From contig NZ_AUDS01000010.1 of NCBI RefSeq assembly GCF_000425585.1, positions 235,973 through 299,972 of the forward strand: a stretch of DNA of 64,000 nt, written 5' to 3'. The notes beneath the pieces are model-generated. The model saw nothing but the letters and a program-made list of their open reading frames with translations. It searched no databases and had not been told where the DNA came from. The DNA comes from Terrimonas ferruginea DSM 30193. Lineage in GTDB: Bacteria > Bacteroidota > Bacteroidia > Chitinophagales > Chitinophagaceae. Made by a program: the position numbers and the translations under genes. Shown here piece after piece: positions 46,622 to 57,300 of this stretch; positions within the stretch are counted from its first letter, which is position 1; each line of letters opens with the position of its first letter.

Positions 46622-47857
46622 TTAGCGCATTTGCAGATAATCGTTGATCGCATTGATGAACTGGCAACCTTTTTCCTGGTTGGTGCGCAGGTTAACAGCC
46701 AGGCGTGAAACGGCTTTCTGAACTTTTTGTTCTTCTGCTTTCGGGGCCATTTCGCAGTATTGCGGTTGAATCTCGCTCAATTCATACAGCTTGTCTTTCC
46801 AGCTTTTGATATGAAGGGAATAGCGGTATTCATGCAGCCAGTTGCAGAATTCAGTTTTATAATGAAGAATAATTTCTTCGGCTTTAGGCACTTCTGCCTG
46901 GCGACGGGCAAAAGTTTTATCCAGGATGGTGGCAGATATTTCATCCACATCGATCACTTTCACATCCGCAATATTGCGCACGGCAGGATCAACATTAACG
47001 GGCACCGACAGATCGAGTACCAGTTGCTTTTTATTTCCTTCGAAAAAAGAAGGAACAACGGTATGTGCGGAGGCATTGGTGCATACGATCACCACATCGG
47101 CTTGTTTTACCGCATTGGAAATATGTTCGTAAGCAACGGCGGTAGTACCGGTACGTTCTGCCAGTAATTGTGCCGTTTCAAATGTGCGGTTGCTCAGGCT
47201 TACCTGTGCATCCGGAAGATATTCGCGGAGATTGCGGACCACGTTTCCGCCGAATTTTCCTGTGCCAATCACCAGCACGTTGCGGCGATCCGCAGCGGGC
47301 AATTCGCGCAGCAATTCGATGGCTGCATAAGAAACGGAAACCGTTCCACTGCTGAGTTCGGTGGCGGTCTTTATTTTTTTGGAAGCCTGGTAGGCATAAT
47401 TGACGGTGCGATTCATGATCGGCCCGATCATATCGAAAGAGGCCGCCATGTCTACGGATTGTTTGAGCTGCCCCAGGATCTCATAATCGCCAAGAATTTG
47501 CGAGTCCAGTCCAGCTGCTACATGATAGAGATGGTTCAATGCATCCAGCCCGCTTTTGAGATAGGCGAATTGTAAAAACTGATCGCGGCTGCCGCGTGTC
47601 ACCTGCGTAAGCAGGTTAACGAGCAACATCACGTGCTCGGCAAAACCATATATCTCGGTGCGGTTGCAGGTAGAAACAACGAAAACGCTGCGGAGATTCA
47701 ACTGTTGCGCCTGTTCGGCAATGCGGGCATATTCTTCACGACTGACAGAAAAAGATCCACGGACAGCCGTACCGGCAGCCTGGTAATTGATGCCGGCCAC
47801 GCAAAAGCGGTCGAGGATCTGGGTGGATATCATATTTTCCTGCGTGTGCGGAATCAT
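46622..47857 (-). CDS. hemA: Glutamyl-tRNA reductase
   Basis: An enzyme of about 411 residues that reduces glutamyl-tRNA to glutamate-1-semialdehyde, the committed step. The catalytic cysteine is in VVSTCNRTEIYG (residue 64 from the ATG at 47857). The NADPH domain has the string VLVIGTGKFGGNVV, and the helical dimerisation domain follows. The frame opens with TTG at 47869, but this lies on the exact -7 box TAACTTTG (complement of 47867-47874). ATG 47857 would give an almost leaderless mRNA; ATG 47833 is also possible. It heads the hem operon on this strand. Confidence 0.95.
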   Translation of the reverse strand: MIPHTQENMISTQILDRFCVAGINYQAAGTAVRGSFSVSREEYARIAEQAQQLNLRSVFVVSTCNRTEIYGFAEHVMLLVNLLTQVTRGSRDQFLQFAYLKSGLDALNHLYHVAAGLDSQILGDYEILGQLKQSVDMAASFDMIGPIMNRTVNYAYQASKKIKTATELSSGTVSVSYAAIELLRELPAADRRNVLVIGTGKFGGNVVRNLREYLPDAQVSLSNRTFETAQLLAERTGTTAVAYEHISNAVKQADVVIVCTNASAHTVVPSFFEGNKKQLVLDLSVPVNVDPAVRNIADVKVIDVDEISATILDKTFARRQAEVPKAEEIILHYKTEFCNWLHEYRYSLHIKSWKDKLYELSEIQPQYCEMAPKAEEQKVQKAVSRLAVNLRTNQEKGCQFINAINDYLQMR

Positions 47858-48002
47858 ACAGATGCGCAAAGTTAGGAGGGTGCAACAGGATAAAAGTCAC
47901 AAGTTTGTCATGGAAGAAATAAAGCGACAAAGCATTGTTTTTTTGGATGAATAGAGGTATATAACCGACCTTTGCAGCCCGGTAAAAAATCGCCGTTTCA
48001 AG
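47858..48002. promoter_or_regulatory. Divergent hemA / hemH promoter region
   Basis: Minus: TAACTTTG (complement of 47867-47874) for hemA. Plus: GACCTTTG (47967-47974), one mismatch to TAnnTTTG, 28 nt before the hemH ATG. The iron-promoter element seen at the uptake genes is absent here. Confidence 0.6.
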
Positions 48003-49061
48003 ATGAATTCTCCCCGTAAAGCCATACTGCTGATGAATCTCGGATCGCCCGACAGTACATCTGTAAAAGATCTGCGGACTTACTTAACTGAGTTTCTCAT
48101 GGATGAGCGGGTGATCGACAAACCGCGGTGGCTGCGCAGCCTGCTGGTGAAAGGCATTATTGTGCCTTTCCGTGCACCGAAAAGTGCCAAAGCTTACCAG
48201 TCGATCTGGACGGAAGAAGGATCACCGCTGATCGTATTGACCAAACAATTGCAATCGGCCGTACAGGAGCAGGTATCTTACCCGGTTTCCATCTGTATGC
48301 GGTACGGCAATCCCTCGCCCATGACAGCCATGCAGGAGTTGAGCAAACAATATCCTTCGCTGGAAGAAGTGGTATTGGTGCCGCTTTATCCGCATTACGC
48401 GTGGAGCAGCTACGAAACGGCGGTGGTGTATGCTTTGCACCAGCACAAACACGGCGGATTCAACTTTAAAATGACGGTAGTGCCGCCGTTTTATGAAGAG
48501 CCTGCTTACATCGATGCACTGGCAGAAAGTATGCGTCCGTATCTCTCGCAGCCGTATGACCTGATGATCTTCAGCTATCACGGCATTCCGGAGCGCCATA
48601 TTACCAAACGTCATCCTGCAGGTACGCACAATCTGAGCACATCGGATCAATGTTGTTCTGAAGCAAAATACCAGCGTTACTGTTACCGTCACCAGGTGAT
48701 CCGGACCACGCATCTCGTAGCGGAGAAATTGGGTATCCCGCGGGAAAAATATACCTTATCGTTTCAAAGCCGTCTCGGCCGCGATCCGTGGTTGCAGCCT
48801 TATACCGCAAAAAGCCTCGGGGAATGGCCTGGCCAGGGATATAAAAAAGCGGTGATTGCGTGTCCCGCGTTCGTAAGCGATTGCCTGGAAACCATCGAAG
48901 AGATCGGTGAAGAAGGACGCGAGTTGTTTCTGCATGCCGGCGGCGAATCGTTTACGCTGATTCCTTGTCTCAATACCCATCCAGATTGGGTGAAGACCCT
49001 GGTTGGGTTGCTGGACAAAGCGGCACCTGCTGAATTGGAAGACGATAGTTTTGAAGGGTAA
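48003..49061 (+). CDS. hemH: Ferrochelatase
   Basis: A 352-residue enzyme that inserts ferrous iron into the porphyrin. The N-terminal LLMNLGSPDS, the active-site FSYHGIPERHI (the family metal-binding histidine) and the C-terminal CPAFVSDCLETIEEI with the catalytic glutamates are intact. Several cysteines (SDQCCSEAKYQRYCY) resemble those of Fe-S ferrochelatases, but a cluster is not certain. It begins a two-gene unit with hemJ, divergent from hemA. Confidence 0.96.
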   Translation: MNSPRKAILLMNLGSPDSTSVKDLRTYLTEFLMDERVIDKPRWLRSLLVKGIIVPFRAPKSAKAYQSIWTEEGSPLIVLTKQLQSAVQEQVSYPVSICMRYGNPSPMTAMQELSKQYPSLEEVVLVPLYPHYAWSSYETAVVYALHQHKHGGFNFKMTVVPPFYEEPAYIDALAESMRPYLSQPYDLMIFSYHGIPERHITKRHPAGTHNLSTSDQCCSEAKYQRYCYRHQVIRTTHLVAEKLGIPREKYTLSFQSRLGRDPWLQPYTAKSLGEWPGQGYKKAVIACPAFVSDCLETIEEIGEEGRELFLHAGGESFTLIPCLNTHPDWVKTLVGLLDKAAPAELEDDSFEG

Positions 49062-49076
49062 AATATAACTCCGGCC

Positions 49077-49625
49077 ATGAATCTCTACATCAAAGCGCTG
49101 CATATCATTTTCATCGTTACCTGGTTTGCCGGGCTTTTTTACATGCCGCGACTGATGATCTACAATACCGAGGCAGGGCAGCAGCCCGAGCCGGCGCGCG
49201 GTATTTTACGCAGCCAATTCGGCATCATGATGAAGCGGCTCTGGTTCGGCATTACCTGGCCATCGGCCGTGCTCACGCTCATCATGGGCGGCTGGACTTT
49301 GTGGTCGGGCGGATGGCTCAACAACTTCGGGCAGCATTCCTGGCTGCACATCAAACTGACTTTTGTTATTTTCCTATATGCTTATCATTACTCCCTGCAT
49401 GTATTGCTAAGGCAGCAACTGGCAGGCACTTTCCGTTATTCTTCGCAGCAACTCCGCATCTGGAACGAAGTAGCCACCATTTTCCTGATCGCGATAGTGA
49501 TGCTGGTGACAGTGAAGCAGAACATGAGCGTGGTGTGGGGATTAACCGGACTGGTATTGTTTGTGGTTGTGCTGATGAGCGCGATCAGGATTTATAAGCA
49601 TGCGAGGGAGCGAAAGCGGATGTGA
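49077..49625 (+). CDS. hemJ: Protoporphyrinogen IX oxidase HemJ
   Basis: A 182-residue inner-membrane protein of the HemJ/UPF0093 family with about four to five helices. The N-terminal helix KALHIIFIVTWFAGLFYMPRL carries the conserved histidine, and the central HIKLTFVIFLYAYHYSLH carries the conserved lysine and further histidines. It oxidises protoporphyrinogen IX to protoporphyrin IX, the step missing from the other hem genes here (no hemG or hemY is visible). It is 15 nt downstream of hemH. Confidence 0.9.
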   Translation: MNLYIKALHIIFIVTWFAGLFYMPRLMIYNTEAGQQPEPARGILRSQFGIMMKRLWFGITWPSAVLTLIMGGWTLWSGGWLNNFGQHSWLHIKLTFVIFLYAYHYSLHVLLRQQLAGTFRYSSQQLRIWNEVATIFLIAIVMLVTVKQNMSVVWGLTGLVLFVVVLMSAIRIYKHARERKRM

Positions 49626-49813
49626 AAATGTACCCGCCGGAGGCGGGATGTGTAGATGTGAAAATGAAACAGCCGGAATAATTCAAAAAGGTAACGCTTA
49701 TACAATCATATTGTCCAATCGTTATAGGTCATTCACATTTGCACATGGTCCCTGCGGCAGCAGGGCACATTTCCACATTGACAAATCGCAAAGCGATTTG
49801 TCACCTCCCTGTC
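49626..49813. repeat. Intergenic word repeats with three hairpins
   Basis: Words TGTGAAAATG (49622-49670) and their complement TTCACATTTGCACAT (from 49731) enclose CCCGCC-GGA-GGCGGG (49633-49647), CCCTGC-GGCA-GCAGGG (49750-49765) and TGACAAATCGC-AAA-GCGATTTGTCA (49779-49803). The segment CACATGG-t-CCCTGC...GCAGGGCACATTT is nearly the same as at 13929-13955. No gene is seen. Confidence 0.75.
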
Positions 49814-49814
49814 A

Positions 49815-49882
49815 TTTACCGGTTGGCGTAAATCCTTTTTCCTGATTGCGAAAGCGTACCGTTTTTTTTCAGGGCACCTTTG
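49815..49882 (+). promoter_or_regulatory. Iron-promoter direct repeat and -7-like box, haem receptor
   Basis: TTACCGGTTGGCG (49816-49828) and TTTCCTGATTGCG (49838-49850) are spaced 22 bp; the second starts 37 bp before CACCTTTG (49875-49882), a TAnnTTTG variant, itself 17 nt before the ATG. Confidence 0.7.
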
Positions 49883-49899
49883 CAGCCTGAACGGCTACC

Positions 49900-51963
49900 A
49901 TGAAGAAAATTTACGCATTAAGCATTCTCCTGGCCGGCATGTTGCCGGCTTTCGCTCAAACCGATACCACACAAGCGCTTGGCGAAGTGGTGGTGACAGG
50001 TCAATATGCCCCGCAACCACTCCGCAGCTCAGTATATAAAGTGCGGACCATTAATGCAGAATACATCCGCATGCGCGGCGCTACCGATATCGTGGGTGTA
50101 CTCAACAGCGAACTCGGTATCCGCTTCGCCACCGACAACACTCTCGGTGAATCCGATACCCGCATACTTGGATTAGGCGGCGCCCGCGTCAAGATCCTGA
50201 TCGACGGCGTGCCACTGGCCGACCGCGATGCTACCAAACAAAGCCTCACACAAATAGATATCAATACCATTGAAAAAATCGAGATCGTGGAGGGTCCGAT
50301 GAGTGTGATCTATGGTACCGACGCACTGGCCGGCGTGATCAATATCATCACCCGCAAAGCTGTCAAAGGCCGCGACAACCTCAGCATTTCCGTACGTGTG
50401 CAGGAGGAAAGCATTGCTGATACCTACAGCCCTTTCTCCGGCAACGGTATCCACAACGAAAACATTACCATCAACTGGAACAATGCGCACTGGAAAGCCA
50501 GCGCATACGTTACCCGGAACAACTTCGGCGGTTATACCGACACGGCGGCATTCCCCGCAAAAGTTTTCAAGCCCAAAGATCAATGGATGGGCGGTGTGGG
50601 TCTAGGTTACCGTTTCCGTCAGTTCAACGCATGGTACCGTGTCGACTACCTGAACGAAGAACTGTTTGCGGCATCTCCGATGAACCTGAACACCGGTCTT
50701 TCTTTCCGCCAATACTATATTACCAACCGCTATACGCATCAGTTGCAAACCGACTGGACTATTTCCCCGAAATGGAAACTCAATACGGCCGCCTCCCTGC
50801 AGGATTATAAAAGAAACACGGAGTCTTACACCAAAAACTACGTGACCGGCCAGCAGGTGCGCAACGACAACCCGGCCAATATCGCCGCGGGATATTGGGA
50901 TATAACAAAATTCCAGACTTTCTTTTTCCGCGCAGCGGGCGTATGGGAAGCTTCCCCAAAGATATCTGTACAACCCGGGTTTGATATTAAGTATGATAAA
51001 ACGAGTGGCCAGCGTGTAAGTGGTACGCCTTCTATTACCGACTATTCATTTTTCCTTTCTTCGGAAATCAAACCCGTAAGCTGGGTGAATATCCGGCCGG
51101 GAGTACGTTTCAGCAAAAACGCTGTTTACGATGCACCGCCGGTTATTCCTTCGATCAATACCAAGTTTCGCCTGAGCAAAACCCTCGATCTGCGTGCATC
51201 TTACGCACGCGGATTCAGGGCGCCGATCCTGCGCGAACTTTATTTCAATTTCTTCGATGCCAACCACAGTATCCAGGGTAATCCCGATCTGAAAGCGGAA
51301 ACCTCTAACAGCTATATGCTGTCCATCAGTTGCAACACCTTCAGCGTTGGTGGCGTTCGCATCACTTCATCTTTGTCCGGTTTCTACAATGACTACCGCG
51401 ACTTCATCGATCTCTACGGCTTCCGCGATGCGAACAACAACGAGATATTCTCTTATTTTAACCGCGACAGGTACCGCACCATCGGTGGCATCTTCGACAA
51501 TACTATCACCTGGAGAAATCTGACGGCTAATGTAGGCGTGTCTTATATCGGCTACTACAACAAATTCCAGGAAGATAAAAGCCTGGCCGGTGAGCGTTCA
51601 CGTTTTGCCTGGTCGCCCGAAGTGAATGCAAACGTACTGTATGCATTTCCCCAACTCAAAGGAAGCGTGGGGCTGTATTACAAATTCACCGGCAAAATTC
51701 CCGTGTACAACCTGAATGCGGACGATGAAATCGTGCTGTCCGAACGCGACGCATTTCATTGGGCCGACCTTACGTTGTCAAAAGATCTCTTCAAGTATTT
51801 CCGTCTGCAGGCCGGTGTCCGCAATCTGTTTGATGTAACAAGACTGAACAGCACACAAGGTGGCAGCAGTGGAGCGCACAGTGGCGGTGCCGTTACCAAC
51901 TATGCCTACGGCCGTTCTTACTTCGCCGGCATCGTATTTCAATGGAATAAATCAACCAAATAA
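49900..51963 (+). CDS. TonB-dependent receptor, probable haem uptake
   Basis: A 687-residue outer-membrane receptor without the carboxypeptidase-like domain. A signal peptide (about 1-19), a short TonB-box region (GEVVVTG), a plug (LGLGGARVKILIDGVPLADR, EIVEGPMSVIYGTDALAGVINI) and a barrel ending VFQWNKSTK follow. The plug resembles BtuB/HmuR-type receptors. Because a HmuY lipoprotein follows by 23 nt, haem is the likely substrate. Its promoter carries the shared direct repeat. Confidence 0.92.
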   Translation: MKKIYALSILLAGMLPAFAQTDTTQALGEVVVTGQYAPQPLRSSVYKVRTINAEYIRMRGATDIVGVLNSELGIRFATDNTLGESDTRILGLGGARVKILIDGVPLADRDATKQSLTQIDINTIEKIEIVEGPMSVIYGTDALAGVINIITRKAVKGRDNLSISVRVQEESIADTYSPFSGNGIHNENITINWNNAHWKASAYVTRNNFGGYTDTAAFPAKVFKPKDQWMGGVGLGYRFRQFNAWYRVDYLNEELFAASPMNLNTGLSFRQYYITNRYTHQLQTDWTISPKWKLNTAASLQDYKRNTESYTKNYVTGQQVRNDNPANIAAGYWDITKFQTFFFRAAGVWEASPKISVQPGFDIKYDKTSGQRVSGTPSITDYSFFLSSEIKPVSWVNIRPGVRFSKNAVYDAPPVIPSINTKFRLSKTLDLRASYARGFRAPILRELYFNFFDANHSIQGNPDLKAETSNSYMLSISCNTFSVGGVRITSSLSGFYNDYRDFIDLYGFRDANNNEIFSYFNRDRYRTIGGIFDNTITWRNLTANVGVSYIGYYNKFQEDKSLAGERSRFAWSPEVNANVLYAFPQLKGSVGLYYKFTGKIPVYNLNADDEIVLSERDAFHWADLTLSKDLFKYFRLQAGVRNLFDVTRLNSTQGGSSGAHSGGAVTNYAYGRSYFAGIVFQWNKSTK

Positions 51964-51986
51964 ATAACAAATACAAATACCCACAC

Positions 51987-53045
51987 ATGAAAAGATTATC
52001 TCTCGCATTGACCGGCCTGATGTTCTTAGCTGCCTGCGGCAAAGACGATGACAAAGTAACGATCCCGCCTGCGGAAGGAAGCACCGTTACGCTGAACGGC
52101 GGAACAGGCGGAGCCAGTGCAGAAAATGCTGCATACATCGACATGAGCACCGGCACTGCAACAGGTGTTAAACGTTCCTCCTGGGATCTTGGTTTTTATA
52201 GCGGATCTGATTTCCGTGTGATCCTGAACAATACCACCAGCGCAGGCGCTAAGATGACCACTGCTACCAGCCTGGCTGCTGTGGGTGCTGCGGATACGAT
52301 CGGCCTTACACTCGCTATCAACCAGGTGGCTCCCGGTCCTGATCAATATGCTTTCTTCGATCCGATCGACGGAAGCCTGACCAACACCGTAATTCCTGCC
52401 GTTTCTGCCACTGCGGCTGAAAACCGTGTAGTGATCATTAATCGCGGAACAGGTGGCAGCACTCCTGCCCGCGCCTGGATCAAAGCATTGATCACACGTA
52501 ACGGCAATGGCTACACCGTACAATTCGGCGGTATCCAGCAAACCAGCGGCTTCACTACCGTTCAGATCACCAAAGATGCCGACTACCATTTCCGCTACCT
52601 TTCTTTCGACGGCGGCGGCACCATCGTAAACGTACAGCCTAAAAAAGCGGAGTGGGATTTTACCTGGGGTTACTCTGTATACGAGATTGCCGGTGTGGGC
52701 CCTTACAACTTCTCCGACCTCATTTCTACCAATAGCCTGTCTGGTGTAACTGTTGGCACAAGAATTTATGCTTCCGCTGCTACACGTAATGAAGCTTATA
52801 CCAAGTTCAACCGCGACAGTGTTAACGCAACCCTGTCTACTTTCTCTGCAAGCCGCTGGGCGATCGGCAGCAGTTGGAGAGTGACCCCTGCTCCCGGTGT
52901 AACCAACGCAGGTGTACGTACCGACCGCTTTTATGTAATCAAAGATGTGCAAGGCAACTATTATAAACTGAAGTTTATCAGCTTTGCTGCGGAAGACGGT
53001 GGCGAACGCGGCAAGCCCGTATTCGAATACGCGCTCATTCCGTAG
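51987..53045 (+). CDS. hmuY: HmuY-family haem-binding lipoprotein
   Basis: A 352-residue lipoprotein (lipobox LAAC, Cys17) with the HmuY beta fold: the paired SSWDLGFYSG and KKAEWDFTWGYSVYE segments and the terminal YYKLKFISF strand are characteristic. In Porphyromonas, HmuY captures haem and hands it to the receptor HmuR. Here it pairs with the receptor at 49900. The haem ligand histidines of HmuY are not obvious in this sequence, as in other divergent homologues, so ligation may use methionine or another residue. Confidence 0.88.
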   Translation: MKRLSLALTGLMFLAACGKDDDKVTIPPAEGSTVTLNGGTGGASAENAAYIDMSTGTATGVKRSSWDLGFYSGSDFRVILNNTTSAGAKMTTATSLAAVGAADTIGLTLAINQVAPGPDQYAFFDPIDGSLTNTVIPAVSATAAENRVVIINRGTGGSTPARAWIKALITRNGNGYTVQFGGIQQTSGFTTVQITKDADYHFRYLSFDGGGTIVNVQPKKAEWDFTWGYSVYEIAGVGPYNFSDLISTNSLSGVTVGTRIYASAATRNEAYTKFNRDSVNATLSTFSASRWAIGSSWRVTPAPGVTNAGVRTDRFYVIKDVQGNYYKLKFISFAAEDGGERGKPVFEYALIP

Positions 53046-53221
53046 TTTAATTCAAAATTCAAAAGTCAAAATTCAAAAAAGTGAACGGGTGACTGATCGT
53101 CAATCGTGAGTAAGACAACCATTCCCCTTCAGGAGCGTCAGGGACCCAGGCTGTTTACTTACTCCTTAAAACTTATTACCTATAACCTTTTTTGAATTTT
53201 GACTTTTGAATTTTGACTTTG
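53046..53221. repeat. Intergenic inverted AATTCAAAAGTC words
   Basis: The left arm (53048-53080) repeats AATTCAAAAGTCAAAATTC-type words and the right arm (53190-53222) is the reverse complement. Between them lie GATCGTCAATCGTGAG and ACTTATTACCTATAACC words. No gene is seen. Confidence 0.75.
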
Positions 53222-53227
53222 CATCTT

Positions 53228-53294
53228 TTTCCTCTTTGCGCAACACGAGTTTTCTCTTCCCGTAAATCATTCCGGCGGCTTTGTCATTCTTTTG
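53228..53294 (+). promoter_or_regulatory. Iron-promoter-like element, DUF6607 gene
   Basis: TTTCCTCTTTGCG (53228-53240) and the weaker TTTTCTCTTCCCG (53250-53262) are 22 bp apart; the latter starts 37 bp before TTCTTTTG (53287-53294), a variant -7 box 19 nt before the ATG. Confidence 0.5.
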
Positions 53295-53313
53295 TCACTC
53301 AAATAAAACAACA

Positions 53314-54246
53314 ATGAAAAGACTGATCATACCTGCCGCATTGCTCCTTTCGCTGACAGCAACAGCGCAGGCGCCCAAAGACAAGCCGAACGTAGACAAA
53401 CTCTGCGGCTGCTTTGAAGTAGAATTTAAATACGCCGAAACATTCTCGCCCGATAAAAGCTACAAATACCACGATCGCGAAGAGATCAGCGGTGGTACGG
53501 AATTGACTTTTCCTGTTGAAGTAAGCGATAAGAAGATTGTGATGCAACACCTGCTGGTGATCACCGACTCCATGATCATCAAACACTGGCGCGAGGAATG
53601 GACCTACGAAAATCCAGTGATCTGGCGCTATAAAGGCGATAAGGTTTGGGAAAAAGAAAACCTGAAACCCGCCGATGTAAAAGGCAAATGGACACAAACC
53701 GTATGGGAAGTAAGCGACGAACCGCGCTACCAGGGCATCAGCGAATGGGTCACCACCAATGGTAAAACTTTTTGGGAAAATACCACCGATGCTCCGCTGC
53801 CCCGCCGCGAATATTCCGCGCGCAACGATTACAACATTTTGCGCCGCACCAACCGCCTCGTGCTTACTAAAGATGGCTATGTGCATGAGCAGGACAACCA
53901 GAAGATCGTCCGGACCAATGGCACCGACAAACTCCTGGTCGAGGAAAAAGGGATCAACAGCTACAAACGTCTCGAAGACAGCGAATGTGCCGCTGCCCGC
54001 GCATACTGGGACAAAACCAAAGCCTACTGGAATAAAGTGCGTGCTACCTGGGATGCCTACGTAGTTTCCAGCAGCAAAATTGCCCTGAAAAGCGAAGTGG
54101 ACGGTAAGGTGCTGCACGACCACCTGTTTGCGCTGGCAAAAGAATACAGCAGCAAGAAAGTGAGCGACAGCGAAATCGATGGCCGCATCAAAACCACCAT
54201 CTTCAAATTCATCATCACCGACAACCAAACGGCTGCCCGCCCGTAA
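53314..54246 (+). CDS. DUF6607 exported protein
   Basis: A 310-residue secreted protein with a signal peptide (MKRLIIPAALLLSLTATAQA). The mature part is rich in Trp, Tyr and charged residues, with a CGCF motif near residue 31, many W-containing strands (REEWTYENPVIWRYKGDKVW) and a helical C-terminus. I match it to DUF6607, a Bacteroidota family often near haem-uptake genes; a role in haem handling is an inference from this context. I chose the ATG at 53314; the TTG opening at 53281 lies before the promoter box. Confidence 0.78.
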   Translation: MKRLIIPAALLLSLTATAQAPKDKPNVDKLCGCFEVEFKYAETFSPDKSYKYHDREEISGGTELTFPVEVSDKKIVMQHLLVITDSMIIKHWREEWTYENPVIWRYKGDKVWEKENLKPADVKGKWTQTVWEVSDEPRYQGISEWVTTNGKTFWENTTDAPLPRREYSARNDYNILRRTNRLVLTKDGYVHEQDNQKIVRTNGTDKLLVEEKGINSYKRLEDSECAAARAYWDKTKAYWNKVRATWDAYVVSSSKIALKSEVDGKVLHDHLFALAKEYSSKKVSDSEIDGRIKTTIFKFIITDNQTAARP

Positions 54247-54266
54247 AAATAGAGTCAACCATCTCG

Positions 54267-54291
54267 AACCCCGCCCCAGGCGGGGTTTTTT
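54267..54291 (+). terminator. Intrinsic terminator
   Basis: AACCCCGCC-CCA-GGCGGGGTTTTTT after the DUF6607 gene closes the haem-uptake cluster. Confidence 0.9.
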
Positions 54292-54338
54292 GTGGCCCGG
54301 AGGGCATACCCGTCGCAGCATTCAGCCGTTTATTTCCG

Positions 54339-54346
54339 TAACTTTG
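54339..54346 (+). promoter_or_regulatory. -7 box of ileS
   Basis: TAACTTTG, an exact match, 19 nt before the ATG. No T-box leader is present. Confidence 0.6.
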
Positions 54347-54365
54347 CCCACTTTTTAGATCGGCT

Positions 54366-57300
54366 ATGGAGCTTAAATACAGAGAATTTACCGGATTGAA
54401 TCTTCCCGCCATCGAGCAGGAAGTGCTGGCAGCCTGGACTGCCGGTCAGGCCTTTGAGAAGAGTGTTTCCCTGCGGGAAGGCGCTACCCCTTTCGTATTT
54501 TACGAAGGACCTCCCAGCGCTAACGGACTGCCGGGCATTCACCACGTTATCTCGCGCACGCTGAAAGACCTTGTATGCCGTTACAAAACCATGCAGGGCT
54601 TCCAGGTAAAACGCAAAGGCGGATGGGATACGCATGGCCTGCCGATCGAACTCGGCGTGGAAAAAGAACTCGGTATCACCAAAGAAGATATCGGTAAAAA
54701 GATCTCCGTTGAAGAGTACAACGCCAAGTGCCGCGAAGCCGTTCTCCGCTACAAAGACAAGTGGGACGACATCACGCGCAAAATGGGTTACTGGGTTGAT
54801 CTCAACGATCCCTATATCACATTTAAAAACGAATACATCGAAACGCTCTGGTGGCTGCTGAGCGAGCTGTATAAAAAAGGATTGCTCTACGAAAGTGTGA
54901 GCATCCAGCCTTATTCACCCGCCGCAGGTACAGGCCTGAGTTCGCACGAGCTCAACCAGCCGGGTACTTACAAAGATGTAAAAGACACCAGCGCCGTAGC
55001 CATGTTCCGCGCCACGAAAGACGCATCGTCCGCCTTCCTGTTCGACGCCGCGGGAACCGATGAGGTTTTCTTCATGGCCTGGACCACCACGCCCTGGACA
55101 TTACCCTCCAACCTCGGTCTTACCGTAGGTCCGGATATCACTTATGTGCTGGTAAAAACCATCAACCCGTATACACACCAGACCGTGCACGTGGTGCTGG
55201 CGCAAAACCTGCTTGGTAAATATTTCAAAGAAGAAAACAAAGACGCTGATTTTGCCGCTTATGCAAATGATGGCAAAAATATTCCTTACACGATTCTCGG
55301 CTCGTTTACCGGCGCACAACTGGAAGGATTGCGTTACGATCAGTTGCTTCCCTACGAAGCCAACTCGCCCGAACGTGTCCGCGAGATTACACCCGATGCG
55401 GATCCCTTCCGCATACTGCTGGGTGATTTCGTAACCACCGAAGACGGTACAGGTATCGTGCATACGGCTCCTGCGTTTGGTGCAGATGACTATCGTGTTG
55501 GTAAAAAATACAATATCGGTATCCTCACACTCGTGGATCGCCAGGGAAAATTTGTGGATGGGCTTGGTGAGTTCAGCAACCGTTATGTAAAAAATTACAA
55601 GGACGATAAGGATTATGTGGATGTTAACGTAGACATCAGCGTAAAACTGAAAAAAGAAAACCGTGCTTTCAAAGTAGAGAAATACGAGCACAGTTACCCG
55701 CACTGCTGGCGCACCGACAAGCCGGTACTTTATTATCCGCTGGATGCCTGGTTTATCCGCACCACCGCACTGCGCGACCGCATGGTGGAGCTGAACAAAA
55801 CCATCAACTGGAAACCTAAATCCACCGGTGAAGGCCGCTTTGGCAACTGGCTGGAGAACATGGTCGACTGGAACCTCAGCCGCAGCCGCTTCTGGGGTAC
55901 GCCGCTCCCCATCTGGAAAAGCGTTGGCAGCGACAACCAGTTTATCGACGAACGGGAAGGCGGAGAAGAAATCTGTATCGGCTCCATCGACGAACTGAAT
56001 AAAGAGATCCGCCGTGCGGCTGAAGTGCTGGGCGGTGATACCAATAAGGCTTTCCTGGAAAATGGTATACAGGATCTGCACAAGCCTTATGTAGACGATA
56101 TCATCCTGGTGAGCCCTTCGGGCAAACCGATGCGCCGCGTGCCGGACCTGATCGACGTGTGGTTCGACAGCGGAGCCATGCCTTATGCGCAATGGCATTT
56201 CCCGTTTGAAAATAAAGAAACCTTCAAGCAGGCATTTCCGGCAGATTTTATCGCCGAAGGTGTGGACCAGACACGCGGATGGTTCTATACCCTGCATGCC
56301 ATCGCCTGTCTGCTGTTCGACTCGGTAGCTTACAAGACGGTTGTAAGCAACGGCCTGGTGCTGGACAAGAACGGCAATAAGATGAGTAAACGCCTGGGTA
56401 ATGTGGTGGATCCGTTTGACACCATCGAACGTTTTGGTGCGGATGCCACACGCTGGTACCTGATCACCAATGCCTCGCCCTGGGATAACCTGAAGTTTGA
56501 CCTCGAAGGTATCCGCGAAGTACAACGTAAATTTTTCGGCACACTTTATAACACCTATCAATTCTTCGCACTGTACGCAAATGTGGACGGCTTTGCCTTC
56601 CGCGAAGCGTATATACAAATGCAGGACCGTCCGGAGATCGACCGCTGGATACTTTCCAGTCTGCACACGCTGACGCAGAAAGTAACTGCGGCCATGGACG
56701 ACTATGAGCCGACGCAGGCCGGTCGCCTGATCGAAGATTTTGTGGACGAGCACCTGAGCAACTGGTATGTGCGCCTCTGCCGCCGCCGTTTCTGGAAAGG
56801 TGAATATGAACATGACAAAATATGTGCATACCAGACCTTGTACGAATGCCTGGAAACCGTGGTAAGGCTGATGGCGCCGGTTGCACCGTTTTTCAGTGAC
56901 AGCTTGTTCCGTCAACTAAATGCGGTCACCAATCGTTTTACTGTAGAGTCGGTGCATCACGCCTATTTCCCGAAAGCGGATGAGTCGCTGATCGACCGGA
57001 GCCTGGAAGAACGTATGCAAATGGCGCAGGATGCTTCCTCACTTATCCTCTCACTGCGGAAAAAAGTCAACATAAAAGTGCGCCAGCCGTTGCAGCGCGT
57101 GTTGATCCCGGTGTTGGATGCAGGGATGAAAGACCAACTGGTGCTGATCGAGGATCTGATACGTAGTGAGGTGAATGTCAAGGAAATAGAATATCTTACT
57201 GAAACAGAAGGGTTTATAAAAAAGAAGATCAAACCCAATTTTATTGCCCTTGGTAAAAGGCTGGGAGCCAGGATGAAAGCGGTGTCTGCAGCCTTGGCCC

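Noticed and set aside
52026..54321. Two long frames (308 and 340 residues) antisense to hmuY and the DUF6607 gene
   Set aside because: The sense frames have signal peptides and family motifs; the antisense ones have none.
55101..56915. 604-residue open frame antisense to ileS
   Set aside because: It lies wholly inside the conserved ileS coding region. Its translation has no recognisable domain, and long antisense frames are expected opposite GC-rich codon usage.
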